Assembly (NCBI RefSeq): GCF_019204025.1
Contig: NZ_JAGSPB010000002.1
Coordinates: 496,001 to 560,000 of the forward strand
Reading direction: 5' to 3'
Source of the DNA: Erythrobacter ani
Lineage (GTDB): Bacteria; Pseudomonadota; Alphaproteobacteria; Sphingomonadales; Sphingomonadaceae
Length of the DNA stretch: 64,000 nt
The notes beneath the pieces were generated by a model. It saw only the letters and a program-made list of their open reading frames with translations. It did not search any database and was not told where the DNA came from. The first letter of the stretch is position 1, and the number at the start of each line of letters is the position of its first letter. Below, piece after piece: positions 9,177 through 25,913 of this stretch. Position numbers and translations under genes: made by a program.

Positions 9177-9865
9177 GCAGGCGCTCCTTCAAAACCGCGA
9201 TCCTGAACCGCTCCGTTATGCGCGGGTGCAGCAGGGCCGTTCACCTGCTGACCGGTTCCGGCTCGCTCTTCCTTGATCTCGGTCAAATTGCGCTCGATGG
9301 CAGAGAAATTCGCGCAGGCATCCGAAAGCATGCTCGCGACGCTGGCCGCATCCGGGATGGCACGGAGCATTGGCTGCGGCTTCGTGAACTTCCACGGACG
9401 TGCATGCGGCCAGAGCAGCAGATTGCCCAGCATCCGCTCACCGTTGAGCTCGAGCGCGATGTCACCGCGCCCCTTGCCTCGGTCATTCAAATGCGCCGCG
9501 CCGATATGCTTCAGCGGAATGTTGATGCGCGTTTCGATCGCCATGCCGATCCGCATGATCAACCGCGCATCGGTCAGGATGTAAAGCGTGCTGCGCGCGC
9601 TCTGCCAGGCCAGCCCTTGCAGGATCGCAATCGCGGCCACGCCCAGCACGGTGCAGACAATCGCAGCGCTCGTGTTGCCGAACACCAGCGAGATCGCAAC
9701 GAGGCCCGCGAAATAGATCGCGACCGTGCGGGTGTGAAACGCGGTGCGGGCAAGGACCGGAAGGTCCGGGCGCCCCTGCCACAGCACCCGCTCATCTGCG
9801 GCTGGTGTGCCCATGGGATCACCATCGGCGCTCGGACCATCGAGCTCAGGAGGAGGCGTGTTCAC
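9173..9865 (-). CDS. puhB: Photosynthetic complex assembly protein PuhB (PH-domain membrane protein)
   Basis: About 230 residues: an N-terminal segment with WQGRPDLPVLARTAFHTR, two hydrophobic helices (about residues 48-90) and a PH-like beta domain (STLYILTDARLIMRIG). PuhB is an assembly factor for the reaction centre. Two GTG codons can start it: 9871 (10-bp overlap with puhA) or 9865, whose GTGA overlaps the puhA stop; I use 9865 because the GTGA overlap matches the coupling seen throughout this operon. ATGA overlap with puhC follows. Confidence 0.93.
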   Translation of the reverse strand: MNTPPPELDGPSADGDPMGTPAADERVLWQGRPDLPVLARTAFHTRTVAIYFAGLVAISLVFGNTSAAIVCTVLGVAAIAILQGLAWQSARSTLYILTDARLIMRIGMAIETRINIPLKHIGAAHLNDRGKGRGDIALELNGERMLGNLLLWPHARPWKFTKPQPMLRAIPDAASVASMLSDACANFSAIERNLTEIKEERAGTGQQVNGPAAPAHNGAVQDRGFEGAPA

Positions 9866-10662
9866 AGCCACGGTTCGCTCCGTTCCGCTGTGGCATGCAG
9901 GTAACCGCCGCCATAATAGCCCATGATCTTGTCTTCCTCGAGCCGGGTGATCTGGCCGGGCTTCGCGAGCCCCGGAACCGCCTCGAACTGCTCGGAAGTG
10001 ATCGCGCTGATTTCGACCTGCTCGGGATTATCCGGAAGGATGCCGGTGAGAAGCCCTTTGGTCTGGACCGCCACGACATTCATCGGCGCAAGGACTTTCG
10101 TCCCCGCGTTGGTAGTGATCTCGAGATAGCGGATGATGTGTTCCGATTGATCGACCCAGATATCGCTGACGGTGCCTGCGACCTTTTTGTCGGCGGCGAT
10201 GACCGGCCAGCCGACCAGATTGGGATCGTTGGGCGCGATGACGATGTCATGGCTGTCTGCGATAGGGACGATGCGCAGGTTTCCATCGAATGTCAGGTCG
10301 GGATAGTCGTTGCGATTGGCATACGATGCTGCGCCGAACCCGTCCTTCATGGCATCGCCGGTCGGGGAGTAGGGCGCACCGCCGGCGCGGAAGGTGCGAA
10401 CACCCGGCACTTCGACGGGATCGCGCGCGACATCTTCGGGCACGTATACGCCGCGCCCATGGGGCAGCTTGAACGTCTTCTTACCCGCATCGGAAAGCGG
10501 CAGTCCGGCCTGCACCTTCCCGGTGAATTCATCCTCGAGCGGGTATCCTTCGCGGCGGCTTTCGCGATTGAGGTAGATCACCAATCCGACGAAAAATACG
10601 AAGAATGCAAGGAAAGCGAGTTCGGCAACATCGAATGTCCCGACAATGTAAGTGTTATTCAT
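9862..10662 (-). CDS. puhA: Reaction centre subunit H
   Basis: 266-residue H subunit: short periplasmic N-terminus, a single membrane helix (about residues 11-31, DVAELAFLAFFVFFVGLVIY), then a cytoplasmic PRC-barrel domain containing the GWPVIAADKKVAGTVSDIWVDQSEH region. It caps the L/M core and shapes proton delivery to the secondary quinone. AGAGGAACG lies 8 bp before the ATG. It is 46 bp downstream of lhaA, the usual lhaA-puhA order of purple-bacterial PGCs. Confidence 0.97.
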   Translation of the reverse strand: MNNTYIVGTFDVAELAFLAFFVFFVGLVIYLNRESRREGYPLEDEFTGKVQAGLPLSDAGKKTFKLPHGRGVYVPEDVARDPVEVPGVRTFRAGGAPYSPTGDAMKDGFGAASYANRNDYPDLTFDGNLRIVPIADSHDIVIAPNDPNLVGWPVIAADKKVAGTVSDIWVDQSEHIIRYLEITTNAGTKVLAPMNVVAVQTKGLLTGILPDNPEQVEISAITSEQFEAVPGLAKPGQITRLEEDKIMGYYGGGYLHATAERSEPWL

Positions 10663-10708
10663 TACACGTTCCTCTCGGTATTAAGTGCGGCTGAAGCGGC
10701 GGCCGCAT

Positions 10709-12168
10709 TCATGTCGGGAACTCGCGCAAGCCGAACGGCTGGCCCGCGCCCTCCCGTAATTCTGTGGCGGATCTGCGAGCGCTACCGACGAGCGGTCCGA
10801 TCGCGGCGAGGCCTGCGATAAGCAGCAGGATTTCGATGACGTAGACGAAGGTGTACCCCGTCGCCCGCGTGGAGATTACGGTGGTCTGATCGCCGTTCAT
10901 GACGATCGCCGAGACCGTGTCTCGCAGCGCCCCGCCAATGGCGATACCGGCGCCCGCGCAGGTCGCCTGCACAGCGCCCCATGCACCGAGAGCAAGACCG
11001 GCGGAAGCGCTTTCGGCGAGGTTCATTGCCTCGATCAGTGTGCCGACCGAGAACAGGCCGAGGCCCAAACCGATGGCGGCAGCTCCGATGAAGAGCATCA
11101 CCGGCGATGCGAAGGGTGCGGCAAACAGGATGATGAGGAAAGCAGCAACGCCTGTTACGAGGCCGAGCCCGGCGATGCGTAGCGGATCACCTCCGCGCGA
11201 CAGCATCCGGCCCGAAAGCATAAAACCGATCAGCGCTCCAAATGCCCACGCCCCGGTGAGGCTGGTGGTTGCACCGACGGACAGGCCAAGCACTTCGCCG
11301 CCATATGGTTCGAGCAGCGCGTCCTGCATCGCGAAGCCGGCCGCGCCGATGCCGATCGCCGTCAGCAGACGCGCGTTGCGTCCGTCTCTCACGAAAGCCT
11401 GCCACAGCTCACGGAAATCCGGTGTTACACGACCTGGCGCGGTAACTTCGACATTGCGCGCTTCCTGCTTCCACAGCGCGACGACGTTGAGGATCATTGT
11501 GAGAACCGCTGCGCCCTGGATGACCTGCACGAGGCGGGTCGGCGTAAATTCGATCAGCAGGCCGCCGATCACGAAAGCGGAAAACATCATCCCAATCAGC
11601 AGCATCACGTATAGCAGCGCGACGGCGCGGGGCCGCTTGTCTTCCGGCGCGAGATCGGTGGCGAGCGCGAGGCCCGCGGTCTGCGTTATATGGAATCCGG
11701 CACCGGTCATCAGGAAAGACGCCGCAGCCGCGACGACCGCGATGTTGAACCGGTCCGGGTTATCGAACAGCAGTAGGGCAAAAGGCATGATCGCCAGTCC
11801 GCCGAATTGCAGCAGCGATCCGAACCAGATGTAAGGGACCCGGCGCCACCCGAGCACCGATTTGTGCGTATCCGACTTGTGCCCGATCAACGCGCGGAAC
11901 GGCGCGACCAGCAGCGGGATGGCGATCAATGTCGCGACGATCCATGCAGGCGTCTGCAATTCGACGATCATCACCCGGTTGAGCGTCCCGTTGAGGAGAA
12001 CCGTTGCCATCCCCACACTGAACTGGAACAGCGCAAGCCGCAGCAACCGGCCAAGCGGCAGGTCGGCGCTCGCTGCATCCGCGAAAGGCAGCATGGCCAT
12101 CGCGAATTCAGTCCAATTGGCCGGAGCCTTGGCGGCTGAGGCGTTGGAGGGAGGGCGGGGCGAGCTGC

Positions 12169-12172
<4 letters not shown>
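10709..12172 (-). CDS. lhaA: LH1 assembly protein LhaA (PucC/BCD-type major facilitator)
   Basis: 487 residues with about 12 membrane helices, in the PucC branch of the major facilitator superfamily. LhaA is needed for LH1 assembly, possibly by delivering bacteriochlorophyll. Family signs include VLNGTLNRVMIVEL near the N-terminus and GHKSDTHKSVLGWRRVPYIWFG. The start is set at 12172, where ATGA overlaps the bchM stop; the open frame reaches to 12247 but that would overlap bchM by 79 bp. A second PucC-like gene occurs at 24540. Confidence 0.93.
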
Positions 12173-17400
<5,228 letters not shown>

Positions 17401-17416
17401 AATCGAGGCGGGCGCA

Positions 17417-18985
17417 CTACCGGGCATAGTGGGCTTTCGCGTCATAGAGCGTCTCAAGGTCGATTTCCGCCCGGCCTTGGTCGAGTGCGAAAGCCTCTGT
17501 GTTGCGGCGGGCCTTGCCGCGCACGAAGAACGGGATTTTCTTCAATTCACGCTCGGCTTCGCTCGTCCATAGCGAACCGTCATTGGCAGCGAGGATCGGC
17601 TCTTCGACAAGATCGGCGTCGACGTTCGATGCATGCGCCATCGTCGGCCTGGGCGAATGCGCCGCATGATGCGATGCACCCGCCTCGTCGGAAAATTCGA
17701 AGTCCTCACGGAACATGGTGAGCAGGTGTTCTTCGAGACCCATGACCAGTGGGTGCACCCACGTATCGAAGATCACATTCGCGCCTTCGAAACCCATTTG
17801 CGGGGAATGCCGTGCGGGAAAATCCTGAACGTGGACGGGCGACGAGATCACCGCGCATGGAAGACCAAGCCGCTTGGCGATATGGCGCTCCATCTGTGTG
17901 CCAAGCACCAGTTCGGGCGATGCCGCCGCAATCGCGTCTTCAACCGCAAGATGGTCGTCCGTGATCAGCGGTTCGACACCGTGTTCTTTCGCAGCAGCAC
18001 GAATCTCGCGGGCGAATTCTCGATTGTAGCAGCCGAGACCGCAGACCTCGAAACCGAGCTCGTCGCGAGCGATCCGGGCAGCGGCGACGGCGTGCGTAGC
18101 ATCGCCGAAAATGAAGACACGCTTGCCGGTGAGGTAGGTCGAATCGACGCTCCGGCTCCACCAGGGCATCCGGGAATGATTGTCGCCGAGGGCAGGCGTG
18201 GGATCTGCACCTGCCAACTCGGCGACGTCGGTAATGAAAGCACGTGTGGCCCCCACTCCGATAGGGATGCTGCGAATGGCGGGCTGGCCGAATGTCTTTT
18301 CGAGCCAGCGTGCCGCTTCGTCAGCGATCTCTGGATAAAGTACGATGTTGAAATCGGCGGCGCCGATCTGCGTGATGTCTTGCGGTGTCGCGCCCAGCGG
18401 GGCGACGAGGTTCACTTCCACGCCGAGCGCATCGAGGATCTTACGGATTTCGACCAGGTCGTCGCGGTGGCGGAAGCCGAGAGCGCATGGTCCGAGGATG
18501 TTGGCGCGTGCCGCTCTGCCTTCGCGCTCAGGCCGCGTGATCGACTTGTCGGCCAGCGTGCGGACGATCTGGTAGAACGTCTCGGCAGCGCCCCAGTTCT
18601 CCTTGCGCTGATAGCTTGGCAGTTCGAGCGGGATCGCCGGACAGGGCAGGTCCATCGCTTCGCTCAGGCCAGCAGGATCGTCCTGAATCAGCTCGGCGGT
18701 GCACGACGCGCCGACGATCATCGCCTGTGGTTTGAACCGGTCGGCCGCTTCGCGTGCGGCAGTCTGGAAAAGTTCGGCCGTATCCTTGCCGAGATCGCGC
18801 GCTTCGAATGTCGTGTAGGTGACGGGCGGGCGTTTGCCGCGCCGCTCGATCATAGTGAAAAGCAGGTCCGCATAGGTGTCGCCCTGCGGGGCATGCAAAA
18901 CGTAGTGCAGCTTTTCCATCGCCGTTGCGACGCGCATCGCGCCGACATGCGGAGGTCCCTCATAGGTCCAGACGGATAGCTGCAT
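17417..18985 (-). CDS. bchB: Dark-operative protochlorophyllide reductase subunit B
   Basis: 522 residues, NifK-like partner of BchN. Asp36 ([10 protein letters not shown]) is the known unusual aspartate ligand of the NB [4Fe-4S] cluster, and Cys residues occur in [10 protein letters not shown] and the LPCPAIPLE segment. The C-terminal extension ends in the [20 protein letters not shown] block typical of BchB/ChlB. It reduces the C17=C18 double bond of protochlorophyllide in darkness. It lies 3 bp after bchN and immediately before bchH. Confidence 0.97.
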   Translation of the reverse strand: MQLSVWTYEGPPHVGAMRVATAMEKLHYVLHAPQGDTYADLLFTMIERRGKRPPVTYTTFEARDLGKDTAELFQTAAREAADRFKPQAMIVGASCTAELIQDDPAGLSEAMDLPCPAIPLELPSYQRKENWGAAETFYQIVRTLADKSITRPEREGRAARANILGPCALGFRHRDDLVEIRKILDALGVEVNLVAPLGATPQDITQIGAADFNIVLYPEIADEAARWLEKTFGQPAIRSIPIGVGATRAFITDVAELAGADPTPALGDNHSRMPWWSRSVDSTYLTGKRVFIFGDATHAVAAARIARDELGFEVCGLGCYNREFAREIRAAAKEHGVEPLITDDHLAVEDAIAAASPELVLGTQMERHIAKRLGLPCAVISSPVHVQDFPARHSPQMGFEGANVIFDTWVHPLVMGLEEHLLTMFREDFEFSDEAGASHHAAHSPRPTMAHASNVDADLVEEPILAANDGSLWTSEAERELKKIPFFVRGKARRNTEAFALDQGRAEIDLETLYDAKAHYAR

Positions 18986-18988
18986 CGC

Positions 18989-20826
<1,838 letters not shown>

Positions 20827-20858
20827 CTCTTCGAGACTACCTTTCCCTCACGACTCGA

Positions 20859-20888
20859 TAACTACTCCATGACAACGTAAAGTGTCAA
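20859..20888 (-). promoter_or_regulatory. Putative sigma-70-like promoter of the bchF-hemA operon
   Basis: Reading the minus strand, TTGACA (20888-20883) and TAGTTA (20864-20859) are separated by 18 bp, about 33 bp before the bchF ATG. The -35 hexamer coincides with one arm of the PpsR-type palindrome at 20883-20900, which would place a repressor directly on the promoter. This is pattern matching only. Confidence 0.5.
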
Positions 20889-20900
20889 TCAAAGTTGACG
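20883..20900. promoter_or_regulatory. PpsR/CrtJ-type operator between bchF and ppaA
   Basis: TGTCAATCAAAGTTGACG fits TGT-N12-ACA with one end mismatch and has the six-base arms TGTCAA/TTGACg. A degenerate second site (CGT-N12-ACA) overlaps it at 20899-20916. The position between divergent bchF and ppaA promoters suits control of both. Confidence 0.7.
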
Positions 20901-21067
20901 TCTTGTTTTGTTGACATCCTGGTTCGGCAGGGATGATTGCTCATTGTTTGAAAAAGGGGTAAGCCTGAGTCGCTGGCGGGAGAGAGGCTGGACATCTTCC
21001 GGCTCCATCAGCAGCGACGCGATCCGCGCCGTTCCCGGCATTGTGGACCGGGAGACTGGAGGGTCTG

Positions 21068-21979
21068 ATGGCGAACACCAAGGGGAATGGCGTATTCGAG
21101 GCAGGTCAGGCTGCGCTACGAAAAGTGATCTCAAATCCATTGGGATTGCGAAAAACAGCACAGGCCGAACGCGATGAACGCGAAGCTGCTTTATCCGACG
21201 ATTCAATCAACGCCATTATAGAAGGCGAGATCATTCCGCGTCTGCTCATGGCCCACGCGTCCGGAAGACCTTCCAGCCGTGCTGGCCGGGATGTCGGGAT
21301 CGCGTCTTCCGACGCCAGCGATTTTGCGAAGCTCCCGATGAGCCTTGAAGCTGCGAATCTGATCGAGGAAGTCGACCGGTTTCTGGATGCAGGCGTAAGC
21401 GTCGAGACCATCTATCTCGATCTGCTCGCGCCGGCCGCAAGAAAACTCGGTGACATGTGGGAAAACGACGAATGCGATTTCGTCGACGTGACGATGGGGC
21501 TCTGGCGGTTGCAGGAAGTCATGCGCGATCTTGCCTCACGCGTTCCTCCACCGCCTTTGGAAGATAAGGCAAATCAACGCCGTGCGCTGTTTTCGGCCAT
21601 GCCCGGCGACCAGCACAGTTTTGGTGCGCTGATGATCGACGAGGTGTTTTCGCGCGCCGGATGGCACAGCGAGGCGCTGCCCAATGGCGAGCGCCGGGAG
21701 CTGCTGGACCGCTTGGCCAGCAGCCACTTCGACGTGGCAGGATTGACCGTTTCCCGGCACTGCCCTAGCGCGACGATCACCAGTTTGATTACAGCCATGC
21801 GAAGCGTTTCAGCAAATCCGCACCTATCCGTTTTAATCGGCGGCAAGATGATCAATGACGATCATTCGATTGTCGCCCAAGTGGGAGCCGATGGGACCGG
21901 CGCCGACGCTCGTGATGCGCTTGAGGAGGCCGACAGACTGGTCCGATCGAAGCCAGTGCGAGCGCAAGCTATGCGCTAA
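21068..21979 (+). CDS. ppaA: PpaA/AerR-type cobalamin-binding antirepressor
   Basis: 303 residues. A helical B12-binding-2-like region (about 95-160, with LLAPAARKLGDMWENDECDF) precedes a Rossmann B12-binding domain holding D181-Q-H183-S-F-G186, which fits the base-off/His-on D-x-H-x-x-G cobalamin motif, then SRHCPS and LIGGKM. AerR/PpaA proteins bind cobalamin in a light-dependent manner and modulate CrtJ/PpsR. The start at 21068 has GGAGGG 5 bp upstream. ppsR follows after 12 bp, the usual pairing. Confidence 0.92.
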   Translation: MANTKGNGVFEAGQAALRKVISNPLGLRKTAQAERDEREAALSDDSINAIIEGEIIPRLLMAHASGRPSSRAGRDVGIASSDASDFAKLPMSLEAANLIEEVDRFLDAGVSVETIYLDLLAPAARKLGDMWENDECDFVDVTMGLWRLQEVMRDLASRVPPPPLEDKANQRRALFSAMPGDQHSFGALMIDEVFSRAGWHSEALPNGERRELLDRLASSHFDVAGLTVSRHCPSATITSLITAMRSVSANPHLSVLIGGKMINDDHSIVAQVGADGTGADARDALEEADRLVRSKPVRAQAMR

Positions 21980-21991
21980 CCGGGACCATGA

Positions 21992-23422
21992 ATGCTAACA
22001 CGTAAGCACAGTATCGAAGGCAAGCACCCATTCGGCAAGGCGGCTGAACTCTTCAACAGCCTCGACGCCGACGCCGCGATGAAACTGGCCATGGTGGCCG
22101 GTGACGTCACGCTGGTACTCGACGATGCTGGCACGATCCTCGACGCAGCCTTCGATCCCTCCGATTTCCCCGAGCTGGACGACTGGGTCGGAACCAACTG
22201 GATCGAGACCGTCACCGAGGAAAGCCGGTCCAAAGTCATGGAAATGCTGGCCGCCGCACGCCGCGGCGAGGTGCAGCACTGGCGGCAGGTCAATCATCCC
22301 ACGCGAAAGGGCGATGTACCGATCCGCTATGCGGTGCTGAGCGTGAATGGCGGCGAGCATCGCATCGCTTTCGGGCGCGATTTGCGTGACGCGGGGCGGC
22401 ATCAGCAGCGCCTGCTCCAGGTCCAGCAATCGCTGGAGCGCGATTATCTGCGCATGCGCCAACTCGAAGCCCGCTATCGGATGCTGTTCGAACTTTCTTC
22501 GGAAGCGGTGCTGATCGTCGAAGCATCGACGCTGCGGATCAGGGAAGCCAATCCGGCTGCGCATTCGATGACAGGGTACCGGGCTGGCTCGCTGCCCGGA
22601 AAGAAGCTGCCGAGCCTGATGGACAAAAGCTCGCGAGATGCGCTTCAGGCACTTGCGGGATCTGCGATGGCCTCCGACGCGGTGGCGCCGATCGAGCTTC
22701 GGCTGGCAAAAGGATCGCGGCTCGTAAACGCCGCAATCACCGGTTTCACGCAGGACAGAGGGCAGTTCCTGCTGCTGAGACTGACGCCATCGGGCGATAG
22801 CGACGACAAGGTGGATTCGCCGCTGTTCGACCTGATCGACTGCATGCCCGATGCCTTCGTCATGGCAAATGCCAATCTTGAAATCATCAGCGCAAACCAC
22901 GCCTTCGTCGAACTGGTCCACGCGGCAAGCGTCGACCAGCTCCGCGGCAAGCACCTGTCCGAGACGATCGGCAGGCCGGGCATCGACCTCGATCTGATCG
23001 AGGGGCAGATCGATCAACACGGAGCCGCGCGAAACGTGAGCACGGTGCTGCGGGCGGGCGGAGAGCCCGACGGCGAGCCTGTCGAGCTTTCGGCTGTTCG
23101 CAGCAGCGGGGACGAATCTCTCTATGCCTTCGTCATCAGGCCCATCGGTCGGCGGTTGCGCGACCTGCCGCCCGGGGCTGAAGATCTGCCGCGCTCGGTC
23201 GAGCAATTGACCGATCTTGTGGGCCGTATGTCGCTCAAGGACATCGTTCGGGAATCGACGGACCTGATCGAGCGACTGTGCATCGAAGCCGCCCTGAACT
23301 ACACTTCAGACAACCGTGCGTCGGCGGCGGAAATCCTGGGGCTGTCGCGCCAGAGCCTCTATTCTAAGCTGCACCGTTATGGCCTGGGCAACCTGCCATC
23401 CGACCCTGACGAAGGCGGCTGA
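21992..23422 (+). CDS. ppsR: Transcriptional regulator PpsR/CrtJ
   Basis: 476 residues: an N-terminal PAS region (about 30-135), a coiled linker rich in Gln/Leu/Arg (135-165), two further PAS domains (about 165-270 and 275-390) and a FIS-type helix-turn-helix (425-468, NRASAAEILGLSRQSLYSKL). It represses photopigment genes aerobically or in light at TGT-N12-ACA palindromes, several of which lie in this window. Only two cysteines occur: Cys430, in the HTH at the position of the redox-active Cys of Rhodobacter homologues, and Cys284 at the start of the third PAS domain. Confidence 0.96.
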   Translation: MLTRKHSIEGKHPFGKAAELFNSLDADAAMKLAMVAGDVTLVLDDAGTILDAAFDPSDFPELDDWVGTNWIETVTEESRSKVMEMLAAARRGEVQHWRQVNHPTRKGDVPIRYAVLSVNGGEHRIAFGRDLRDAGRHQQRLLQVQQSLERDYLRMRQLEARYRMLFELSSEAVLIVEASTLRIREANPAAHSMTGYRAGSLPGKKLPSLMDKSSRDALQALAGSAMASDAVAPIELRLAKGSRLVNAAITGFTQDRGQFLLLRLTPSGDSDDKVDSPLFDLIDCMPDAFVMANANLEIISANHAFVELVHAASVDQLRGKHLSETIGRPGIDLDLIEGQIDQHGAARNVSTVLRAGGEPDGEPVELSAVRSSGDESLYAFVIRPIGRRLRDLPPGAEDLPRSVEQLTDLVGRMSLKDIVRESTDLIERLCIEAALNYTSDNRASAAEILGLSRQSLYSKLHRYGLGNLPSDPDEGG

Positions 23423-23590
23423 GGCACGCCGAAATACAGTCAGGCGAAAACCTCAAATGGCCAGGGCTGCCATGCGCGCAGCGCCCAAGACGTCACGCTG
23501 ACGCGACACCTCCCTGTCAACATCCGCATGACGGCAAAAAGCCCCGATAGTGCGAAGTCTGATGAGTTTTGCGCAATCGAGGGCGAATAG

Positions 23591-23608
23591 TGTCAATTTA
23601 ATTTGACG
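23591..23608. promoter_or_regulatory. PpsR/CrtJ-type operator upstream of bchG
   Basis: TGTCAATTTAATTTGACG, 29 bp before the bchG ATG, fits TGT-N12-ACA with one terminal mismatch and has arms TGTCAA/TTGACg around an AT-rich centre. It suggests that bchG-carrier-bchP is independently repressed rather than read through from ppsR. Confidence 0.7.
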
Positions 23609-23637
23609 CCCACGACTGTCAGGCATAGCCTTCATCC

Positions 23638-24540
23638 ATGGAACGCTCCGCGGTATCGACTCGCCCTGCGCCGATTCCGGCGCTCCGCGATGTCGTCCAG
23701 CTCCTGAAACCAATCACGTGGTTCCCGCCCATGTGGGCATTCATGTGCGGTGCAGTTTCGTCCGGCGTCGGGCTCGATGGCCGCTGGCTGTTCGTACTTG
23801 GCGGCATTCTCCTTGCAGGACCGTTGGTATGCGGGACGAGCCAGGCGGTGAACGACTGGTTCGACCGCGATGTCGATGCCATCAACGAACCGAACCGCCC
23901 CATTCCATCAGGCCGGATTGCAGGGCGCTGGGGGCTGTATATCGCTCTCATCGGGACGGCCATTTCCGCGGCCGTCGCGTGGATGCTCGGCATCTGGGTG
24001 TTTATCGCCGCGCTGGTCGGCCTCGCACTCGCGTGGGGATACAGTGCACCGCCATTCCGGTTTAAGACGAGCGGCTGGACCGGCCCAGCCGTGGTCGGAC
24101 TGACTTATGAAGGCCTGAGCTGGTTCACCGGGGCGACCGTGATGCTGGGCGCTTTGCCGTCGTCGCAGGTTCTGATCGTGCTGGTGCTATATAGCCTCGG
24201 CGCGCACGGCATCATGACATTGAACGATTTCAAGGCAGTCGAAGGTGACCGTGCAACCGGTCTCAAATCGCTGCCGGTGACGATGGGAGTGGCCGGTGCC
24301 GCCAGATTCGCCTGCGCAGTCATGGCGGTGGCACAGATCATCGTCATCGCGCTGTTGGCGCGGTGGGGCCATGTCATCTCGGCGGTGCTGGTTGGCGGCG
24401 TGTTGGCCGCACAGTTCACCGCAATGCCGCGCCTGCTGCGCGATCCGAAGAAATATGCGCCGTGGTACAACGCCGTCGGCGTGACCCTCTACGTGTTCGG
24501 CATGCTCGCTGCCGCGCTTGGCCTTGGTGGATATCTGTGA
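23638..24540 (+). CDS. bchG: Bacteriochlorophyll synthase (geranylgeranyl/phytyl transferase)
   Basis: 300-residue UbiA-family prenyltransferase with about eight membrane helices. The Asp-rich motif NDWFDRDVDAINEPNRPIPSG and the second motif NDFKAVEGDRATGLKSLPV match BchG. It esterifies bacteriochlorophyllide a with geranylgeranyl (or phytyl) diphosphate. Its stop overlaps the next gene (TGATG). A polar N-terminus precedes the conserved LLKPITWFPPMWAF segment. Confidence 0.96.
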   Translation: MERSAVSTRPAPIPALRDVVQLLKPITWFPPMWAFMCGAVSSGVGLDGRWLFVLGGILLAGPLVCGTSQAVNDWFDRDVDAINEPNRPIPSGRIAGRWGLYIALIGTAISAAVAWMLGIWVFIAALVGLALAWGYSAPPFRFKTSGWTGPAVVGLTYEGLSWFTGATVMLGALPSSQVLIVLVLYSLGAHGIMTLNDFKAVEGDRATGLKSLPVTMGVAGAARFACAVMAVAQIIVIALLARWGHVISAVLVGGVLAAQFTAMPRLLRDPKKYAPWYNAVGVTLYVFGMLAAALGLGGYL

Positions 24541-25913
24541 TGGCCGGAGCGCGCGCCTCGACACAGGGCCTGGGCTGGCTTGCAATAGTTCGGATCGGAC
24601 TTGTCCAGGCGTCGATTGGCGCGATGGTCATGCTCACGACGACGGTGCTCAACCGTTTGATGGTCGTCGAATACGCGCTGGCTGCGGGAATTCCAGCGGG
24701 GCTCGTCGGCTGGCATTATGCGGTGCAATTGTGCCGCCCGCTCTGGGGTCACGGATCCGATAAGGGCAGAAGCCGAGCCGTTTGGATCGTCGGTGGTATC
24801 ATGGTCCTCGCTGTCGGTGCGATCATGGCGGTGCAGAGCACTCTTTTGATGAGTGACGATTTCACGGCCGCGATGATCCTCGGCGTGCTGGCTTACACTT
24901 TGATCGGAATTGGCGTCGGTGCGAGCGGAACATCCGCGCTGGCGCTTCTCGCATCCGGCGTAGCGCCCGAACGCCGCGCTGCCGCTGCTGCCGTCACATG
25001 GATCATGATGGTCGCCGGCATCGTTGTTTCCGCCATTACGGTTGGCGCACTCTTGCAGCCATATTCTCCCGAGCGATTGTTCATCGTGGCATCGGGCCTG
25101 CTGATGACTTGCGTGGCTGTGACCGCGCTGGCGGTGTTCCGACTGGAGCCGCGCGGCGGGATCGGCGCTCACGATTTCGCACAAACCGCGAAAGCGGGAC
25201 CTTCGCCCAGTTTTGGAGAAGCGCTGCGTGAAATCCTTCACGAGAAAGCGGCGCGGCGCTTCACCGTATTCATCTTCGTCTCGATGATGGCGTTTAACAT
25301 GCAGGACCTGATCCTCGAACCGTTCGCGGGACTGGTATTCGGGATGACGCCGGGCCAGTCGACCCAGCTCGGAGGAATGCAGAGCGGCGGAGTGCTGGCA
25401 GGCATGATCGTTGCAGGCATTGGCGGCAGCGCCTTTGCCGGGCGGATGCCGGTTGAGCTTCGACACTGGATCGTATTCGGCTGCCTCGGCTCCGCGCTCG
25501 CACTGACGAGTCTCTCGATGGCCGCCATCGTCGGTCCGGGCTGGCCGATCGCGGCAAATGTGTTCGCGCTTGGTTTCTGCAACGGGCTGTTCGCTGTCGC
25601 GGCCATCGGTGCGATGATGGGCCTGGCCGGCGCGGGGAAGAAAACCCGCGAGGGCGTCCGCATGGGCGTCTGGGGCGCGGCGCAGGCGATTGCATTCGGC
25701 CTCGGTGGATTGATCGGCGCCCTCGGCGTGGACGCCGCACGCCGTGCGCTCGCCACTGACGGCAGTGCTTTCCAGCTAATTTTCGCCATTGAAGCGGCGC
25801 TATTCGTGCTTGCCGCCATACTCGCGGTTCGCGCCACCAGCGCGGGCGCGCAGACAGCACATCAAAACGAGAGGGGCCTGGAAACAGCAGGCGAGGGAGA
25901 GGTGTTCGCATGA
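24540..25913 (+). CDS. PucC/BCD-family carrier between bchG and bchP (ORF428-like)
   Basis: 457 residues, about 12 membrane helices, related to LhaA/PucC; signature VLNRLMVVEYALAAGIPAGLVGWHY and GHGSDKGRSRAVWI. The gene in this position in Rhodobacter PGCs is ORF428 of unclear role; the family (bacteriochlorophyll delivery) is thought to move pigment to apoproteins. The frame is open upstream to 24363, but the TGATG overlap with bchG at 24540 marks the start. Its end overlaps bchP by ATGA. Together with lhaA this is the second such carrier here. Confidence 0.9.
   Translation: MAGARASTQGLGWLAIVRIGLVQASIGAMVMLTTTVLNRLMVVEYALAAGIPAGLVGWHYAVQLCRPLWGHGSDKGRSRAVWIVGGIMVLAVGAIMAVQSTLLMSDDFTAAMILGVLAYTLIGIGVGASGTSALALLASGVAPERRAAAAAVTWIMMVAGIVVSAITVGALLQPYSPERLFIVASGLLMTCVAVTALAVFRLEPRGGIGAHDFAQTAKAGPSPSFGEALREILHEKAARRFTVFIFVSMMAFNMQDLILEPFAGLVFGMTPGQSTQLGGMQSGGVLAGMIVAGIGGSAFAGRMPVELRHWIVFGCLGSALALTSLSMAAIVGPGWPIAANVFALGFCNGLFAVAAIGAMMGLAGAGKKTREGVRMGVWGAAQAIAFGLGGLIGALGVDAARRALATDGSAFQLIFAIEAALFVLAAILAVRATSAGAQTAHQNERGLETAGEGEVFA

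Noticed and set aside
17633-18979. 448-codon plus-strand frame opposite bchB
   Set aside because: Same reason: antisense to bchB, low-complexity Arg/Asp-rich translation.
23515-23533. Possible extra PpsR site upstream of bchG
   Set aside because: TGT and ACG are separated by 13 bases, not 12, so it does not fit the operator geometry.
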